This document shows positions 15,294-25,319 of a stretch of DNA of 50,482 nt, piece by piece; the stretch's first letter is position 1, and every line of letters starts with the position of its first letter. Made by a program: the position numbers and the translations under genes. This stretch comes from an uncultured Bacteroidales bacterium (GTDB taxonomy: Bacteria; Bacteroidota; Bacteroidia; Bacteroidales; Muribaculaceae), in NCBI GenBank assembly GCA_949289215.1, contig CASENC010000013.1, positions 1-50,482 of the forward strand. The letters run 5' to 3'. The notes beneath the pieces were generated by a model. It had not been told where the DNA came from. It ran no database searches and was given only the letters and a program-made list of their open reading frames with translations.

Positions 15294-17537
15294 TTAATAA
15301 CCTAAAACTATCTTTTCCACCACAATGCCGCGGTTGGTCTTATTACCTTCGTCATAAAGTTCGCCACGCAACGACACTTGCACGCGTTCCATGCCATCCC
15401 AATCGGGTTGCACAGCGACGGTAGTTGTCGATTGCGGGTAATAATAATCGCACACACCCGGCCAGTCTTGCGGCAACACCACAGCAGGCATCGGCTTGAG
15501 CGAAGAAACCGGCACCTCAATCTCTTCCACATCGGCAGTCAATGGGAATGCCACGCCAAATGCGCGCCCATCCTTATCGACAAAGTTCACTATCGCCCGG
15601 TCAGTACCATTCAATCCCTTTGCCCAAATCTTGATGGTTCGTGGTGCTACGCCTTTGCGGTTCCACAGGCAGTCACCGAAGTAGTGCGACAGTGTCACAT
15701 CATCGGCGGTGCGCCACGATGGGTTAAGGGTAAGATCCTTTACCGACAATTCATAACCGTTGTTCATCCCCGGAGCCGTCTTTACTAAGCGCACCAAGCA
15801 TTCAGGACTCTCGAAATTGCGGGAATAAAGTATGCTACCCATTCCTTCGGCGGCATCGAGTATGACGGTGTAATCAGCCATGTCGTCGGTGGGCTGTATC
15901 GTAGTGTACCAATCCTTGGAATTCCAACGGTCGGGCTTAGACTGCACCGCCCCCTGCGACGGCCATCCCTTGTATTGTGCGTAGAACTCCTGTTGCGGGT
16001 GATCGGCAATGCGGGTTATGCCGTTGTCGTCTATGCGATACTTCCCGGGATATACCTTCCCCGACTTGGTCAATCCAGGCAGAGAAACAGCAATGTCGCG
16101 TTCGCGACAATCAGATATAACGAGCTGCTTATATGGCGAAGGATTGTCAAAAGCATCTCCCACCGCAATAATATCGGGATACAGGTCGAGCGTCCACGAG
16201 CCATCATTTTCACGGTCGATGAAATATATGCCGTTGCCACCATATTCCACCATAGGCGACGAGCCTACTCCGGCAATATGACACAACTGCGACAAATCCT
16301 TTGGAGTATCGACAGTGTTCCCGGTGTGGTAATACATGTCGCTACTGTTAAGCATTGCAAGATTCTCTTCATAGCTCACACGGAAATCCCCGAAACGGCA
16401 ATTTTCCGGATAATAAGGATTTGGTTCACCCGGGGCAATGCGGCGGGCTATTTCTGCCGCAATCATCGAAGCCACGGCCTTGCGAGGAGTATAAACCATA
16501 TTTACAAAATGTGTTTCCCAGCCAAGGTTTTGCGGTGCCGTGCGCAACATATCATACGAAAACATAGCCATAAATTGGCACCCGCCCTGCACAAATTCAC
16601 GCACCATCGCCGGAACTTGAATACCATCGACACGGTCGGTTGCGTCAAATTCATACACTATGCGCGATTTCCCCTTCATCACTGGGTCGAGCAATTGTTC
16701 ATAACGATCGACACACAGCAATTGGTTGCCTTTAATTTCCCTATGATTGTTAAGAGCATTGGGATACCAGGCGTAGGTGCCGCCATCCACCTTCGATGCC
16801 GCTACTATCGGGGCCACCTTGAAGTTTTGGCTGACGTTATAGAATGTCAGTTTCTCACAACCCGTAGAACGAATGGCATCAACCATGCCGTTGATATAAT
16901 CGGTCATCTCTTCAGGCTTGTCATGGAATTGCGCAGGTTCGTTAATCACCTCTATGAACAATATATTCGGCTCATCCTTTATTTTGCGACCGGTGTAGCG
17001 GTTGGTATGGTTGAGCAATTGCACAACGTAATTCTTCTGCGCCTGCTTAGCCACAGGATCGAGGATGAGGTCGGCTTTTGAAAATGTATTCATAAAACCG
17101 GTGTTGGTCGTGTCGGTCATCTCGGGCCATTGCGAATTATATGTCACTATAGGTGAAAGCAACATATAAATACCACGTTTGGTTGCCTCGTCAATCAGCC
17201 GTTCGAGCAGGCGCAAGTGGTCGTTGTCGATAAGGTTGCCGCGGGCATCGGTATTCTGCCAGTCTCCCCAAAAGCTCAGCCGCAAGCCGTTCCACCCCAT
17301 ACGCTTGAAGTGGTCAAGGTCCTCGGCAATCATGGCATCGCGGTCACCGCCCACATATCCGGCGGCACGGTAGTCGCAAGCCGAGGGAAGGCAATAATTC
17401 GCCCCATACAGAGCCACCCGGCTGTCGTCACCACTCCAGCGTATCACGCCTTCACGGTCCTGGTACACAAGTTCCTTTCCTTGCAATCCGGCCGCAGCAA
17501 GCAGCAGGCACATAAACAATATTGCGTGTCGTTTCAT
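15294..17537 (-). CDS. Secreted clan-A glycoside hydrolase, GH5-like, with C-terminal beta domain
   Basis: A 747-residue exported protein (signal peptide to about residue 20). Residues 40-400 form a (beta/alpha)8 barrel of clan GH-A: the acid/base is Glu200 in EVINEP and the nucleophile Glu296 in VYEFDATD. The first strand (YGANYCLPSACDYR) resembles cellulase-superfamily enzymes. The C-terminal 300 residues are beta-rich and may bind carbohydrate. Specificity is not readable; from its position after GH35 and an esterase it probably removes a side group or trims galactan oligosaccharides. Its ATG overlaps the esterase stop by 4 nt. A GH family number would need a profile search. Confidence 0.78.
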   Translation of the reverse strand: MKRHAILFMCLLLAAAGLQGKELVYQDREGVIRWSGDDSRVALYGANYCLPSACDYRAAGYVGGDRDAMIAEDLDHFKRMGWNGLRLSFWGDWQNTDARGNLIDNDHLRLLERLIDEATKRGIYMLLSPIVTYNSQWPEMTDTTNTGFMNTFSKADLILDPVAKQAQKNYVVQLLNHTNRYTGRKIKDEPNILFIEVINEPAQFHDKPEEMTDYINGMVDAIRSTGCEKLTFYNVSQNFKVAPIVAASKVDGGTYAWYPNALNNHREIKGNQLLCVDRYEQLLDPVMKGKSRIVYEFDATDRVDGIQVPAMVREFVQGGCQFMAMFSYDMLRTAPQNLGWETHFVNMVYTPRKAVASMIAAEIARRIAPGEPNPYYPENCRFGDFRVSYEENLAMLNSSDMYYHTGNTVDTPKDLSQLCHIAGVGSSPMVEYGGNGIYFIDRENDGSWTLDLYPDIIAVGDAFDNPSPYKQLVISDCRERDIAVSLPGLTKSGKVYPGKYRIDDNGITRIADHPQQEFYAQYKGWPSQGAVQSKPDRWNSKDWYTTIQPTDDMADYTVILDAAEGMGSILYSRNFESPECLVRLVKTAPGMNNGYELSVKDLTLNPSWRTADDVTLSHYFGDCLWNRKGVAPRTIKIWAKGLNGTDRAIVNFVDKDGRAFGVAFPLTADVEEIEVPVSSLKPMPAVVLPQDWPGVCDYYYPQSTTTVAVQPDWDGMERVQVSLRGELYDEGNKTNRGIVVEKIVLGY

Positions 17538-18220
17538 TTTTTCAAGTATTGCAAAATTTGGTTTTTAATTTGTTCCATTCCTTTTATTGACGGATGTCCG
17601 GCGAGCTTGTCGATGTCGCGCAACATCACATATTCCACATCAAGGTGAGTGCATATTTCCACTATCGACTCTGTTATTTCGTCTTTCAATTCGGTGTTGA
17701 CAATAAATACTATGCGAGTGCCGGGATAACGGTTACGAGCCTCAGTGAGTAACCGTGCCAAAGCCGGGCGAAACTCATACAAATGCCCACGAGTAAACCC
17801 ATCGTAAACAAACTCCCCAAGTGGGCCGCCGGTCCAACTGTCATTGGTCGCGCCGAATATCAACAACAGGTCGGGCGAACCGAGTCGCGGCAGGCGCGTC
17901 AGGAATGAACGGTCGCTGTAATCTTCCCCGTTATAACCCGTATAGGATATGGTGGCACCGCTGTAACTATCGTTCACTCCGAGTTTGTATCCACCCTCGT
18001 CGATAAGTTGCCACCACCATGTTTGGCGCACGTCTGTAACATCGGTACGCCCTTCCCATGGCACCGGAGCATACCACGATGCATTCCCCGACGGAATATA
18101 ATTTTCAAAAGTGGAATATGAGTCACCAAGTATCGACACCACCGGCTTGGCCTTGTCGGCTGCTCGCAGTGAAAACACTGCGAGCAACACAAGGCAAACA
18201 ACTCTCAATCGCACTGTCAT
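17534..18220 (-). CDS. Secreted SGNH/GDSL esterase
   Basis: A 228-residue exported hydrolase with a signal peptide (about residues 1-20). Block I GDSYSTF carries the nucleophile Ser34. A block II-like stretch is NDSYSGATI near 83-91, block III is GATNDSW with Asn126, and the C-terminal His209 lies in GHPSIKGM. The order and spacing fit the SGNH family of carbohydrate esterases, which remove acetyl groups from plant polysaccharides. The gene overlaps GH35 upstream (4 nt) and the glycoside hydrolase downstream (4 nt), so the three are translationally coupled and probably act together in the periplasm on acetylated pectic galactan fragments. Confidence 0.85.
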   Translation of the reverse strand: MTVRLRVVCLVLLAVFSLRAADKAKPVVSILGDSYSTFENYIPSGNASWYAPVPWEGRTDVTDVRQTWWWQLIDEGGYKLGVNDSYSGATISYTGYNGEDYSDRSFLTRLPRLGSPDLLLIFGATNDSWTGGPLGEFVYDGFTRGHLYEFRPALARLLTEARNRYPGTRIVFIVNTELKDEITESIVEICTHLDVEYVMLRDIDKLAGHPSIKGMEQIKNQILQYLKK

Positions 18221-20577
18221 AACTTTATTGTAGTCACATATTCGGGAATAATCACAGGGTCGCCGATTTCAAGCACCGGGCCTCCGGTAAGGTCGGGAAC
18301 ACGGTCGGCAGGAATGTCAGGCAGGAATTGTGCTTCGGGTCGCAACGGACGGAAGTAGAATCCGAGCGGCTTGCCTGTACTCATCTTGCTCGCAAAGCGA
18401 TTCAGCCCTATGCGCCACGGCTCGCCTTGCCAAAAGTGGTCAAGTACCATCGCATTGTCAAGGAATGCCATTGCCACGTCGCCCGTGTAAGGCACCGAAA
18501 TGAAATACTCGTTTACTTGCGGCATATCGGCTGCTCGGTCGGTAAATGTCACTTCCATGCGCCAAGGAACCGACTTATCAACTATGGCTTTCGGGGAGAC
18601 AGGCTCAACGCTCGCGGTTTGCGTCTTGAATCCCTGCTTCGACGGATACACTATGTAATCTATGTCAGGCTCGCCAAGGCTTAGCAGCTTCACACCCTCA
18701 TCGGTAGGCATCACCGTTGCACGGGTAATAAGCAATTTACCGTTTACCTTAGTGGCATTCAGCGCATCGGCATATGGCAACACAGTCACCTTTATGGCTT
18801 TCTTGCCGCGTGGCGATACCTTAAACGTACTCTTGAAACCGGGAACAATGTTCTTGAATTCCGACTTGCCTTTAACCGTTTCTTTGTCGAAAACAAATTC
18901 GGGAACTATGCCGTCGTGAACCGAGAAGAAATAATGGGTCGTTCCGTTATCGTCGATTATCATCAACGGCTGAGCAGTGGCATACTTGAGCAATGCTCCG
19001 CCCATATCCAAGTTAAACGGGAATATGGTAGAAACATTCTTGGGCAACGTGAAACCGCCCTTCTCGGGAATGGAAATCGTCTCACCGGGCAGATTGATTT
19101 TTACCTGCAAGTCGGTTTGGTCGTGGCGACCGAGATCGTGGTCTTGGGTATTAACCAAAAACAAGAAACCTCTGCCATCGGCCGACATACGGGCAGCATA
19201 ACGCAAGTCATCACGGTTGTCGGGTGTCATAATCTTGACATTATCGGGCATCACCGGCTGCATGGGAGCAAGCAGATGCTGGAAGTCGCCAAGGAAATTG
19301 TGAATGACGCGCAACGGGCGGAAACTGGGAGCCTCAAGGCCAAATTCACCGAGCGGAGCCTGGAAGTCGTAGCTAATCTTGGGTAACCCCATCGGTTGGT
19401 CGCTAAAGAACTCGCCATATCCGCCATCCATGCGCGGTGTGGAACCGCCATGGTACATGTAATAGCCGATTATGTTTGAACCACCGGCAAGGCAACGCAG
19501 CATCAGTGCCTCGGCAGCCTCGGGGGTACAAATGGGCCGCTTGTCATACACCATCTGAATGCCGGCACCCATCTCGGCCGATGCCGACGGATAGTCGAGC
19601 GGGTTGTAACGCACTGGGCTGTAGTCGGGGTTTGCCCACAGATTCTTAAACATACAGAAGTCACTCTTGCGCTGATCGGGGAACCATGTGGGATAAGTGT
19701 ATCCGGCAGTCACAGGTATCGCCTTGCCAGGAATTACAGCGGCATTGCCCCAGCCGGTTGCCGTGTAGAACGGGGTAACAATACCGGCTTCCTCGGCCAT
19801 ACGTTGCAAGGTAGCCATATGTTCATTGCCAAGGTCGGCAGTGTTGATTGCACTCTCTTGCACCGACACGCCAAGCTTCGTTATGCCCTTATCATAGCTT
19901 GCGGCAGTGAAATCAAGCACTTTCTCACCGGGGTAATTGATGGCCCACGGCGCAGCCGAGTGCTGATGCTCGTTTTCGAGTTGGCAGCCGATGATGGGAC
20001 CGCCATCCTTGTAATAAAGCCCCGTGAGCTGCTTGGCAATCTCGTTATACAATTTACGGGTATATTCAAGATACTTTGGGTCGTTACTGCGAATGTCGAG
20101 ATTCTTGGCAAAAATCCAGTCGGGAATGCCGCCCGAGCGTATTTCACCATGCCCGAACGGGCCTATGCGCACAATTACGTCCACCCCGTGCTTGCCACAC
20201 AGTTCGATGAAATGCCGCAAATTAAGATTCCCTTCCCAACAGAATTGTCCTTCCCGAGGCTCATGCATCGACCAAAATATGTAGGTGGGGATAATGTTCA
20301 CACCGCCGGCCTTCATTTTAATGATTTCTTGTTCCCACTGTTCGGCCGGATAGCGCGAATAGTGGAACTCACCCATCACCGGTACCACGGGCTTCCCGTC
20401 GCGAATTATATAATAGTTATTTACATCAATGGTGCCGCCATCAGGAGCTGTGCCCCCCATTTGCAGATGCTCGCTGCGTATAGGTTCCCATGATGTGGGA
20501 GCAGTAAGTTCGTAAGTCTTGGCCGAGGCCACCAATGCCGCCGCACCAAGCAACGATGTTATTATTGCTGTTTTCAT
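18217..20577 (-). CDS. GH35 beta-galactosidase
   Basis: A 786-residue exported enzyme (signal peptide to about residue 19) with the hallmarks of glycoside hydrolase family 35: GEFHYSRYP at residues 69-77, a VIVRIGPFGHGEIRSGG stretch at 134-150, the acid/base Glu203 in QLENEH and the likely nucleophile Glu335 in SAEMGAG. The C-terminal half is beta-rich, as in other members. It would release terminal beta-galactose from galactan oligosaccharides produced by the GH53 enzyme. It is separated from susD by a 15-bp hairpin and begins the GH35-esterase-hydrolase overlapping trio. Confidence 0.92.
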   Translation of the reverse strand: MKTAIITSLLGAAALVASAKTYELTAPTSWEPIRSEHLQMGGTAPDGGTIDVNNYYIIRDGKPVVPVMGEFHYSRYPAEQWEQEIIKMKAGGVNIIPTYIFWSMHEPREGQFCWEGNLNLRHFIELCGKHGVDVIVRIGPFGHGEIRSGGIPDWIFAKNLDIRSNDPKYLEYTRKLYNEIAKQLTGLYYKDGGPIIGCQLENEHQHSAAPWAINYPGEKVLDFTAASYDKGITKLGVSVQESAINTADLGNEHMATLQRMAEEAGIVTPFYTATGWGNAAVIPGKAIPVTAGYTYPTWFPDQRKSDFCMFKNLWANPDYSPVRYNPLDYPSASAEMGAGIQMVYDKRPICTPEAAEALMLRCLAGGSNIIGYYMYHGGSTPRMDGGYGEFFSDQPMGLPKISYDFQAPLGEFGLEAPSFRPLRVIHNFLGDFQHLLAPMQPVMPDNVKIMTPDNRDDLRYAARMSADGRGFLFLVNTQDHDLGRHDQTDLQVKINLPGETISIPEKGGFTLPKNVSTIFPFNLDMGGALLKYATAQPLMIIDDNGTTHYFFSVHDGIVPEFVFDKETVKGKSEFKNIVPGFKSTFKVSPRGKKAIKVTVLPYADALNATKVNGKLLITRATVMPTDEGVKLLSLGEPDIDYIVYPSKQGFKTQTASVEPVSPKAIVDKSVPWRMEVTFTDRAADMPQVNEYFISVPYTGDVAMAFLDNAMVLDHFWQGEPWRIGLNRFASKMSTGKPLGFYFRPLRPEAQFLPDIPADRVPDLTGGPVLEIGDPVIIPEYVTTIKL

Positions 20578-20599
20578 TTTTCTTGTTTAAGTTTAATAA

Positions 20600-20657
20600 A
20601 TCGGAACACACAGCTCATGCTTTGTTCCTTAAACACACTCGGGCTGTGTGTTCCGAT
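20600..20657 (-). promoter_or_regulatory. Strong intercistronic hairpin between susD and GH35
   Basis: A perfect 15-bp stem (20600-20614 with 20643-20657; core CGGAACACACAGC) closes a 28-nt loop in the 97-bp gap after susD. In the minus-strand transcript it is followed by a weak U-rich stretch (ATTTATTAAAC) and not by a run, so it could be a leaky terminator or a 3'-end stabiliser that keeps susC/susD mRNA more abundant than the enzyme mRNA. Confidence 0.7.
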
Positions 20658-20674
20658 ACGGTTTTGTCAATTGG

Positions 20675-22198
20675 TTAATATAACGGATTTTGCTTTATTG
20701 CCGACTTCGACTCGTTGATAAAATCGGCAGGGATTGGCATACGGTTGTGGCTGTCATCGACATTGAAGTATCCGCGACCTTCCGAAGCATTGATCTTGTC
20801 TATGCGGTCATTGGCATACTCCACATATTTGCCATAACGTATCAAGTCTTGACGGCGCAAGCCCTCGAACCAAAATTCATGCCCGCGTTCGAGCAATATG
20901 GCGTCTAAGAATGCCTCGGGGCTTGCCGTTGCAGTGGCATCAAGGTTGCCAAGCCCGGCACGGGCACGCACACGGTTCACAAGGTCGGTAGCCTCGCCGG
21001 ATACAGGACCGCCGTTGCGCACTATCAGCTCGGCAAGCGACAGCAGCACGTCGCTGTAGCGGTACACCACAATGTCGTTATGGCTCATGCCGCCTTGCAT
21101 TTGCGGGTCGATGCCATACTTCAGTGCCACCGCGCCATAAGTCATGTCTTGACGCGAAACGGTTTCTCCGGTGTTGTTGGTATATGAAGCATATACATTG
21201 GCAAGACGCTTGTCACCGGCCTCAAACGTGTCATAGAAATCCCAGGCCATCACATATCCGCCCCAACCTTCGCCATTAGGCGCACCGGGCATATCTTCGG
21301 GCATACATTCGGCAGTGAAATAATTCACGGCATTTGAAACATCGATATTGATGGGACGGCACAAAATCACCTCGTTGTTGCCTGCATTCGCTACCGAGAA
21401 TATGTCGGCATACTCCCCTGCGAACAAGTCGTATTGCCCTTGCATTGCATACAAGTCACGCGCAATCTTCTCGGCCTTTTCAAACTGGCCGCGTATCATG
21501 TAATACTTCAGCAATATCATGCGGGCCGGCCCCTTGGCCATGCGACCACGTTCCTCGGGCATATCGGGGAGCAGGCTGATTGCAGCGAGCAAATCCTCCT
21601 CCATCATCTCGTCATACTCCTCATCGGTGAGTCGCGGCAGGTAAACAAATGTCTCGGGATTGTCGAGCACATCATCGGGAGCAATAGGTACCGGGCCGAA
21701 CATATCATACAGGAACAAACCCATCCATCCACGCAGCGCATGAGCCTCGCCAAGGTACTTGTCCTTCACCGACTGCTCCACCGGGCTTGCCTCGATGCGG
21801 CGTATGGTGTTGCGGGCTTTCGACATATAGTTGTAGTGCGCGAACATATTCCAAAATTGCTTTTGAATGGTACCTGTTGTGGCAGTCCACTGGTGGAAGT
21901 ACATCTCGTCGCTTTCCCAACCCCAGTTGCACCACATCACATCGGTGGTCAAGTCCGACATCACCTGGTAGCCATTATAGTCGGCACAGAACACTCCGCC
22001 CAACGCGTCGGTTCCATACCAGTCGCCGGTGTTGAAATCATAATACAGCCCATCAACCGCAAGTTTCAGGTCGGTCTCGGTTTGGAAGAAATTATCCTCA
22101 TAAATCTCCGTGAAATCTTCACGCTCAAGGTCACAGGCCGCTAGCATTGTAAGCATCAAGCCCAATAGAGCTATTTTATAAGGTTTCATTGTTTTCAT
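20675..22198 (-). CDS. SusD/RagB-like glycan-binding lipoprotein
   Basis: A 507-residue outer-membrane lipoprotein (lipobox LAAC, Cys22) of normal SusD length. SusD hallmarks include the helical N-terminal segment starting DLEREDFTEIYEDNFFQ, the AHALRGWMGLFLYDMFGPVP segment near residue 150, and the C-terminal ERGHEFWFEGLRRQDLIRYGKY region near 445. It forms the lid on the SusC channel and hands oligosaccharides over. It lies 11 nt downstream of susC. Aromatic residues that would set ligand specificity cannot be assigned by eye; the neighbouring GH53 and GH35 suggest beta-1,4-galactan. Confidence 0.95.
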   Translation of the reverse strand: MKTMKPYKIALLGLMLTMLAACDLEREDFTEIYEDNFFQTETDLKLAVDGLYYDFNTGDWYGTDALGGVFCADYNGYQVMSDLTTDVMWCNWGWESDEMYFHQWTATTGTIQKQFWNMFAHYNYMSKARNTIRRIEASPVEQSVKDKYLGEAHALRGWMGLFLYDMFGPVPIAPDDVLDNPETFVYLPRLTDEEYDEMMEEDLLAAISLLPDMPEERGRMAKGPARMILLKYYMIRGQFEKAEKIARDLYAMQGQYDLFAGEYADIFSVANAGNNEVILCRPINIDVSNAVNYFTAECMPEDMPGAPNGEGWGGYVMAWDFYDTFEAGDKRLANVYASYTNNTGETVSRQDMTYGAVALKYGIDPQMQGGMSHNDIVVYRYSDVLLSLAELIVRNGGPVSGEATDLVNRVRARAGLGNLDATATASPEAFLDAILLERGHEFWFEGLRRQDLIRYGKYVEYANDRIDKINASEGRGYFNVDDSHNRMPIPADFINESKSAIKQNPLY

Positions 22199-22209
22199 CG
22201 ATTTTAAAG

Positions 22210-25200
22210 TTAGAATTTTAAGTCAAGGCCGACGGCCACGCTGAAATTATTAGGATATGCACCAATACCGTTGCCCGTTTCGGGGTCCATTCCATTATAA
22301 GGGGTGAACACGGCAATGTTGCGAGCTGCGGCATACAGGCGCAAGCTCTTGATTTTGTCTTTGAACAACTTCGACGGGAAAGTATAACCTATCGAAACAT
22401 TATCAAGGCGCAAATACCACGCATTCTCATAGAAGAAGTCGCTTTGGTTCGGGTTGAACCCGCTGCTTGCCTCGGCCACACCCGGCATATCGCCATAAGG
22501 GTTGCCCGGACGCCAACGGTTGGCAACATCGGTAAGCACGTTTATACCATATGTGATATCTTGCACGCCATACACGCTTTGCAGTTTCACATCGTTGATC
22601 TTGCGGCCACGCAACGACCCATAGATATAGATGTTGGCATCCCAGTTTTTCCAACGGAAAGTGTTGTTGATAGAGAATGGTATAGGAGTGTTGTTGAACA
22701 ATTCCACCATATCGGCCTCATCAAGCAATCCATCAGGTTCCCCCGAAAGCATATAGCGTCCGTCACTGTCGCGCATGCGTTCACCGTTTGCGTCAAGCAC
22801 ATAACCGTTTACATCAAGATATTTGATTGCACCGGCTCCCGAGCTTGGAAGGTGGGCATACGACTGTCCTTGCTGCACCAGTCCGTCGGTTTTCCAGCCA
22901 TATACAGCACCCCAGTCTTGTTGCATGGGTTGGTAAGGTGCCGGAATAAAATCGGGGTCACGTGTGATTGTCTCATTCTTGTAGAACGACACATTGAGGT
23001 CGGTACTCCACTCGAAATCACGGTTAGAAATGTTCACCGAATGAATACCTATATCGATACCACGGCTGCGATATTTCTCTTGCGAGTTATAGTCAATCGA
23101 CGTAATCTCCTGATAACTCATAAGTTCCTTCGATAGGATAACGTCCGACCGCGTGCGCTGGTAAGCATCGATATTAAATTGCAAGCGATTTTGGAAGAAT
23201 CCGGCATCGATACCGATGTTTATATCGGTGAGAGTTTCCCACTTCAAGTTAGGGTTGCCCAATTTGGCCATTGACACACCATTGGTGGCATGGCCGCCCG
23301 GAGCCCATGCGGGGCTGCTCATCACACTGTAGTAAGTATTGATACCTGTGAGGTTACCTGCATTACCCGTCTGCCCCCAACCGGCACGCAATTTCAAGGT
23401 AGAAAGCCACTGCTTGTCACGCAACCACTCTTCTTCATTAATCTTCCATGCAGCCGATACGCCGGGGAACACACCCCACTGATGCTCGGGCGAGAAATTC
23501 GACGAGCCATCGACACGGACATTGGCAGTGAGTATATACTTGTCCATCAACACATAATTCACACGTCCTATCCACGATGCCATCTCGTTGGTGCCACGGT
23601 AAGAACTGATATTAGGTTTCTCCTGTTGCGATGCACCCATATTGTTCATCAAGGCATTGTCGAATGGGAAATCATTGGCAACAATACCCATTCCGTTCCA
23701 ACTCGACTTCTTATATTCCCAACCGGCCATCACGCTCAAGTCATGAATGTCGGCAAAAGTCTTGTTGAAATTGGCAATGATGTTCACAAGGTTCATCTGC
23801 GCGTTGGCATTCTGCTTCGACGCCTCACCATTAAGCGTGGCACCATGCAAAGTGGTACGCGGCGAGTACTGGTCGGCCTGCGTCCAATTGATGTCAACAC
23901 CGCCGGTTGCGCGTATGCTCAGGAAATCCCAAGGTTTATATTCGAGGTAACCGCTCACATACAAGCTTCGTGACGTAGTTTGGTCGGTGATTTCAAGCAA
24001 CGACACCGGATTGGGATACAAGTTACGGAACGGATTGGTCGAATAGTCGCCATTTTCATCATATACCGGTACCGTGGGAATAAATGTCATTGCCGAATAT
24101 ATCACAGCCGAATTTTGCTGGCGGGCATCACCCATAGGCACATCATTATATTTCAATTGAGTAAACGACGAGTTCACACCGGCTTTCACCTTCTTGCTGA
24201 ACTCATGGTCAACATTTAGTCGGCCTGTCAAGCGGTTCATCGAGTTATTCTTAACCAAGCCTTCGTGGTTGTAATAGCTTACCGAGAACAGTGAGCGTGT
24301 GTACTTGCCTCCTGCGGTAACCGAAAGATTGTGTTCGTTGACTACGCCGGTGCGTGTAACTTCGTCCATCCAGTCGGTACCTTCACCCACGAAATTATCG
24401 ATTTGAGCTTGTGTCCAGCGTTTTTCGCTGCTACGACCAAGTTCATCAAACACCTGATTTTGGGTAATCATGAAATCACGGGCATTCATAAACTCGGGTG
24501 CATCCTTGATACGCGAGAAAGCAACCGACCCGCTATAAGTAACTTCAGGTTTTCCCTCTTTACCGCGCTTGGTGGTAATAAGAATTACACCACCCGATGC
24601 ATCGGAACCATAAATTGCGGCAGCCGAGGCATCTTTAAGCACATCGATGCTCTCGATGTCGTTCGGGTTAAGATTGATAAGTCCCGAATTATCCTTAGCA
24701 GCACCGCCATAGATAGTACCCGACGACATATTAGATGCCGGTGCTTGCGGCACACCATCGATAACCACAAGCGGCTTTTGCCCCGACAGGCCGCCACGAA
24801 TGGCAATATTGAGTGCGCCACCCGGTGTTGCCGACGATGATGTGATGTTCATACCTGCGGCACGACCGCGCAACATTTCACCCACCGATGCACTACCGGC
24901 AGTGGGCAATTCATCGGCCTTTACCGATGATACGGCACCAGAAAGGTTGCTCTTCTTCATAGAGCCGTAACCCACTACCACCACTTCGTCCATCACGGCG
25001 GCACTGGCTTTCAGCACAAAAGTCATCTGTGTGGCTGCGGTTTGCTCTTGAGCCGTGTAGCCCACGTAGCTCACACGTATGGTAGCCCCTTCGGCTACAT
25101 TTTTCAAGGTAAATTTACCGTCAAGGTCGGTAGCATTGGCATGTTGAGTTCCCACTTCGGCTACCGAAGCACCTATAAGCGGCTCCCCTTGTTCATCGGT

Positions 25201-25299
25201 GACCACGCCCGAAACCGTAATTTGGGCAAGCGCAGACAGTGCCGTCAGGGCTACCGCTGCCATAGTGGCCATTACTCGATTTAATATATTGGTTTTCAT
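22210..25299 (-). CDS. SusC/RagA-like TonB-dependent transporter
   Basis: A 1029-residue outer-membrane receptor. After a signal peptide (to about residue 25, ALAQ) comes a carboxypeptidase-D-like domain (ITVSGVVTDEQGEPLIGA), the conserved TonB-box-like VMDEVVVVGYGSMKKSNLSG stretch near residue 105, a plug domain containing VVIDGVPQAP, and a 22-strand barrel ending in the phenylalanine-terminated VGLDLKF. It imports large oligosaccharides, driven by TonB. It is paired with SusD downstream and preceded by the SusE-like gene, all on one transcript. Galactan as cargo is inferred from the neighbouring enzymes. Confidence 0.96.
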   Translation of the reverse strand: MKTNILNRVMATMAAVALTALSALAQITVSGVVTDEQGEPLIGASVAEVGTQHANATDLDGKFTLKNVAEGATIRVSYVGYTAQEQTAATQMTFVLKASAAVMDEVVVVGYGSMKKSNLSGAVSSVKADELPTAGSASVGEMLRGRAAGMNITSSSATPGGALNIAIRGGLSGQKPLVVIDGVPQAPASNMSSGTIYGGAAKDNSGLINLNPNDIESIDVLKDASAAAIYGSDASGGVILITTKRGKEGKPEVTYSGSVAFSRIKDAPEFMNARDFMITQNQVFDELGRSSEKRWTQAQIDNFVGEGTDWMDEVTRTGVVNEHNLSVTAGGKYTRSLFSVSYYNHEGLVKNNSMNRLTGRLNVDHEFSKKVKAGVNSSFTQLKYNDVPMGDARQQNSAVIYSAMTFIPTVPVYDENGDYSTNPFRNLYPNPVSLLEITDQTTSRSLYVSGYLEYKPWDFLSIRATGGVDINWTQADQYSPRTTLHGATLNGEASKQNANAQMNLVNIIANFNKTFADIHDLSVMAGWEYKKSSWNGMGIVANDFPFDNALMNNMGASQQEKPNISSYRGTNEMASWIGRVNYVLMDKYILTANVRVDGSSNFSPEHQWGVFPGVSAAWKINEEEWLRDKQWLSTLKLRAGWGQTGNAGNLTGINTYYSVMSSPAWAPGGHATNGVSMAKLGNPNLKWETLTDINIGIDAGFFQNRLQFNIDAYQRTRSDVILSKELMSYQEITSIDYNSQEKYRSRGIDIGIHSVNISNRDFEWSTDLNVSFYKNETITRDPDFIPAPYQPMQQDWGAVYGWKTDGLVQQGQSYAHLPSSGAGAIKYLDVNGYVLDANGERMRDSDGRYMLSGEPDGLLDEADMVELFNNTPIPFSINNTFRWKNWDANIYIYGSLRGRKINDVKLQSVYGVQDITYGINVLTDVANRWRPGNPYGDMPGVAEASSGFNPNQSDFFYENAWYLRLDNVSIGYTFPSKLFKDKIKSLRLYAAARNIAVFTPYNGMDPETGNGIGAYPNNFSVAVGLDLKF

Positions 25300-25319
25300 T
25301 ATTCTAAAATGTTAAGGTG

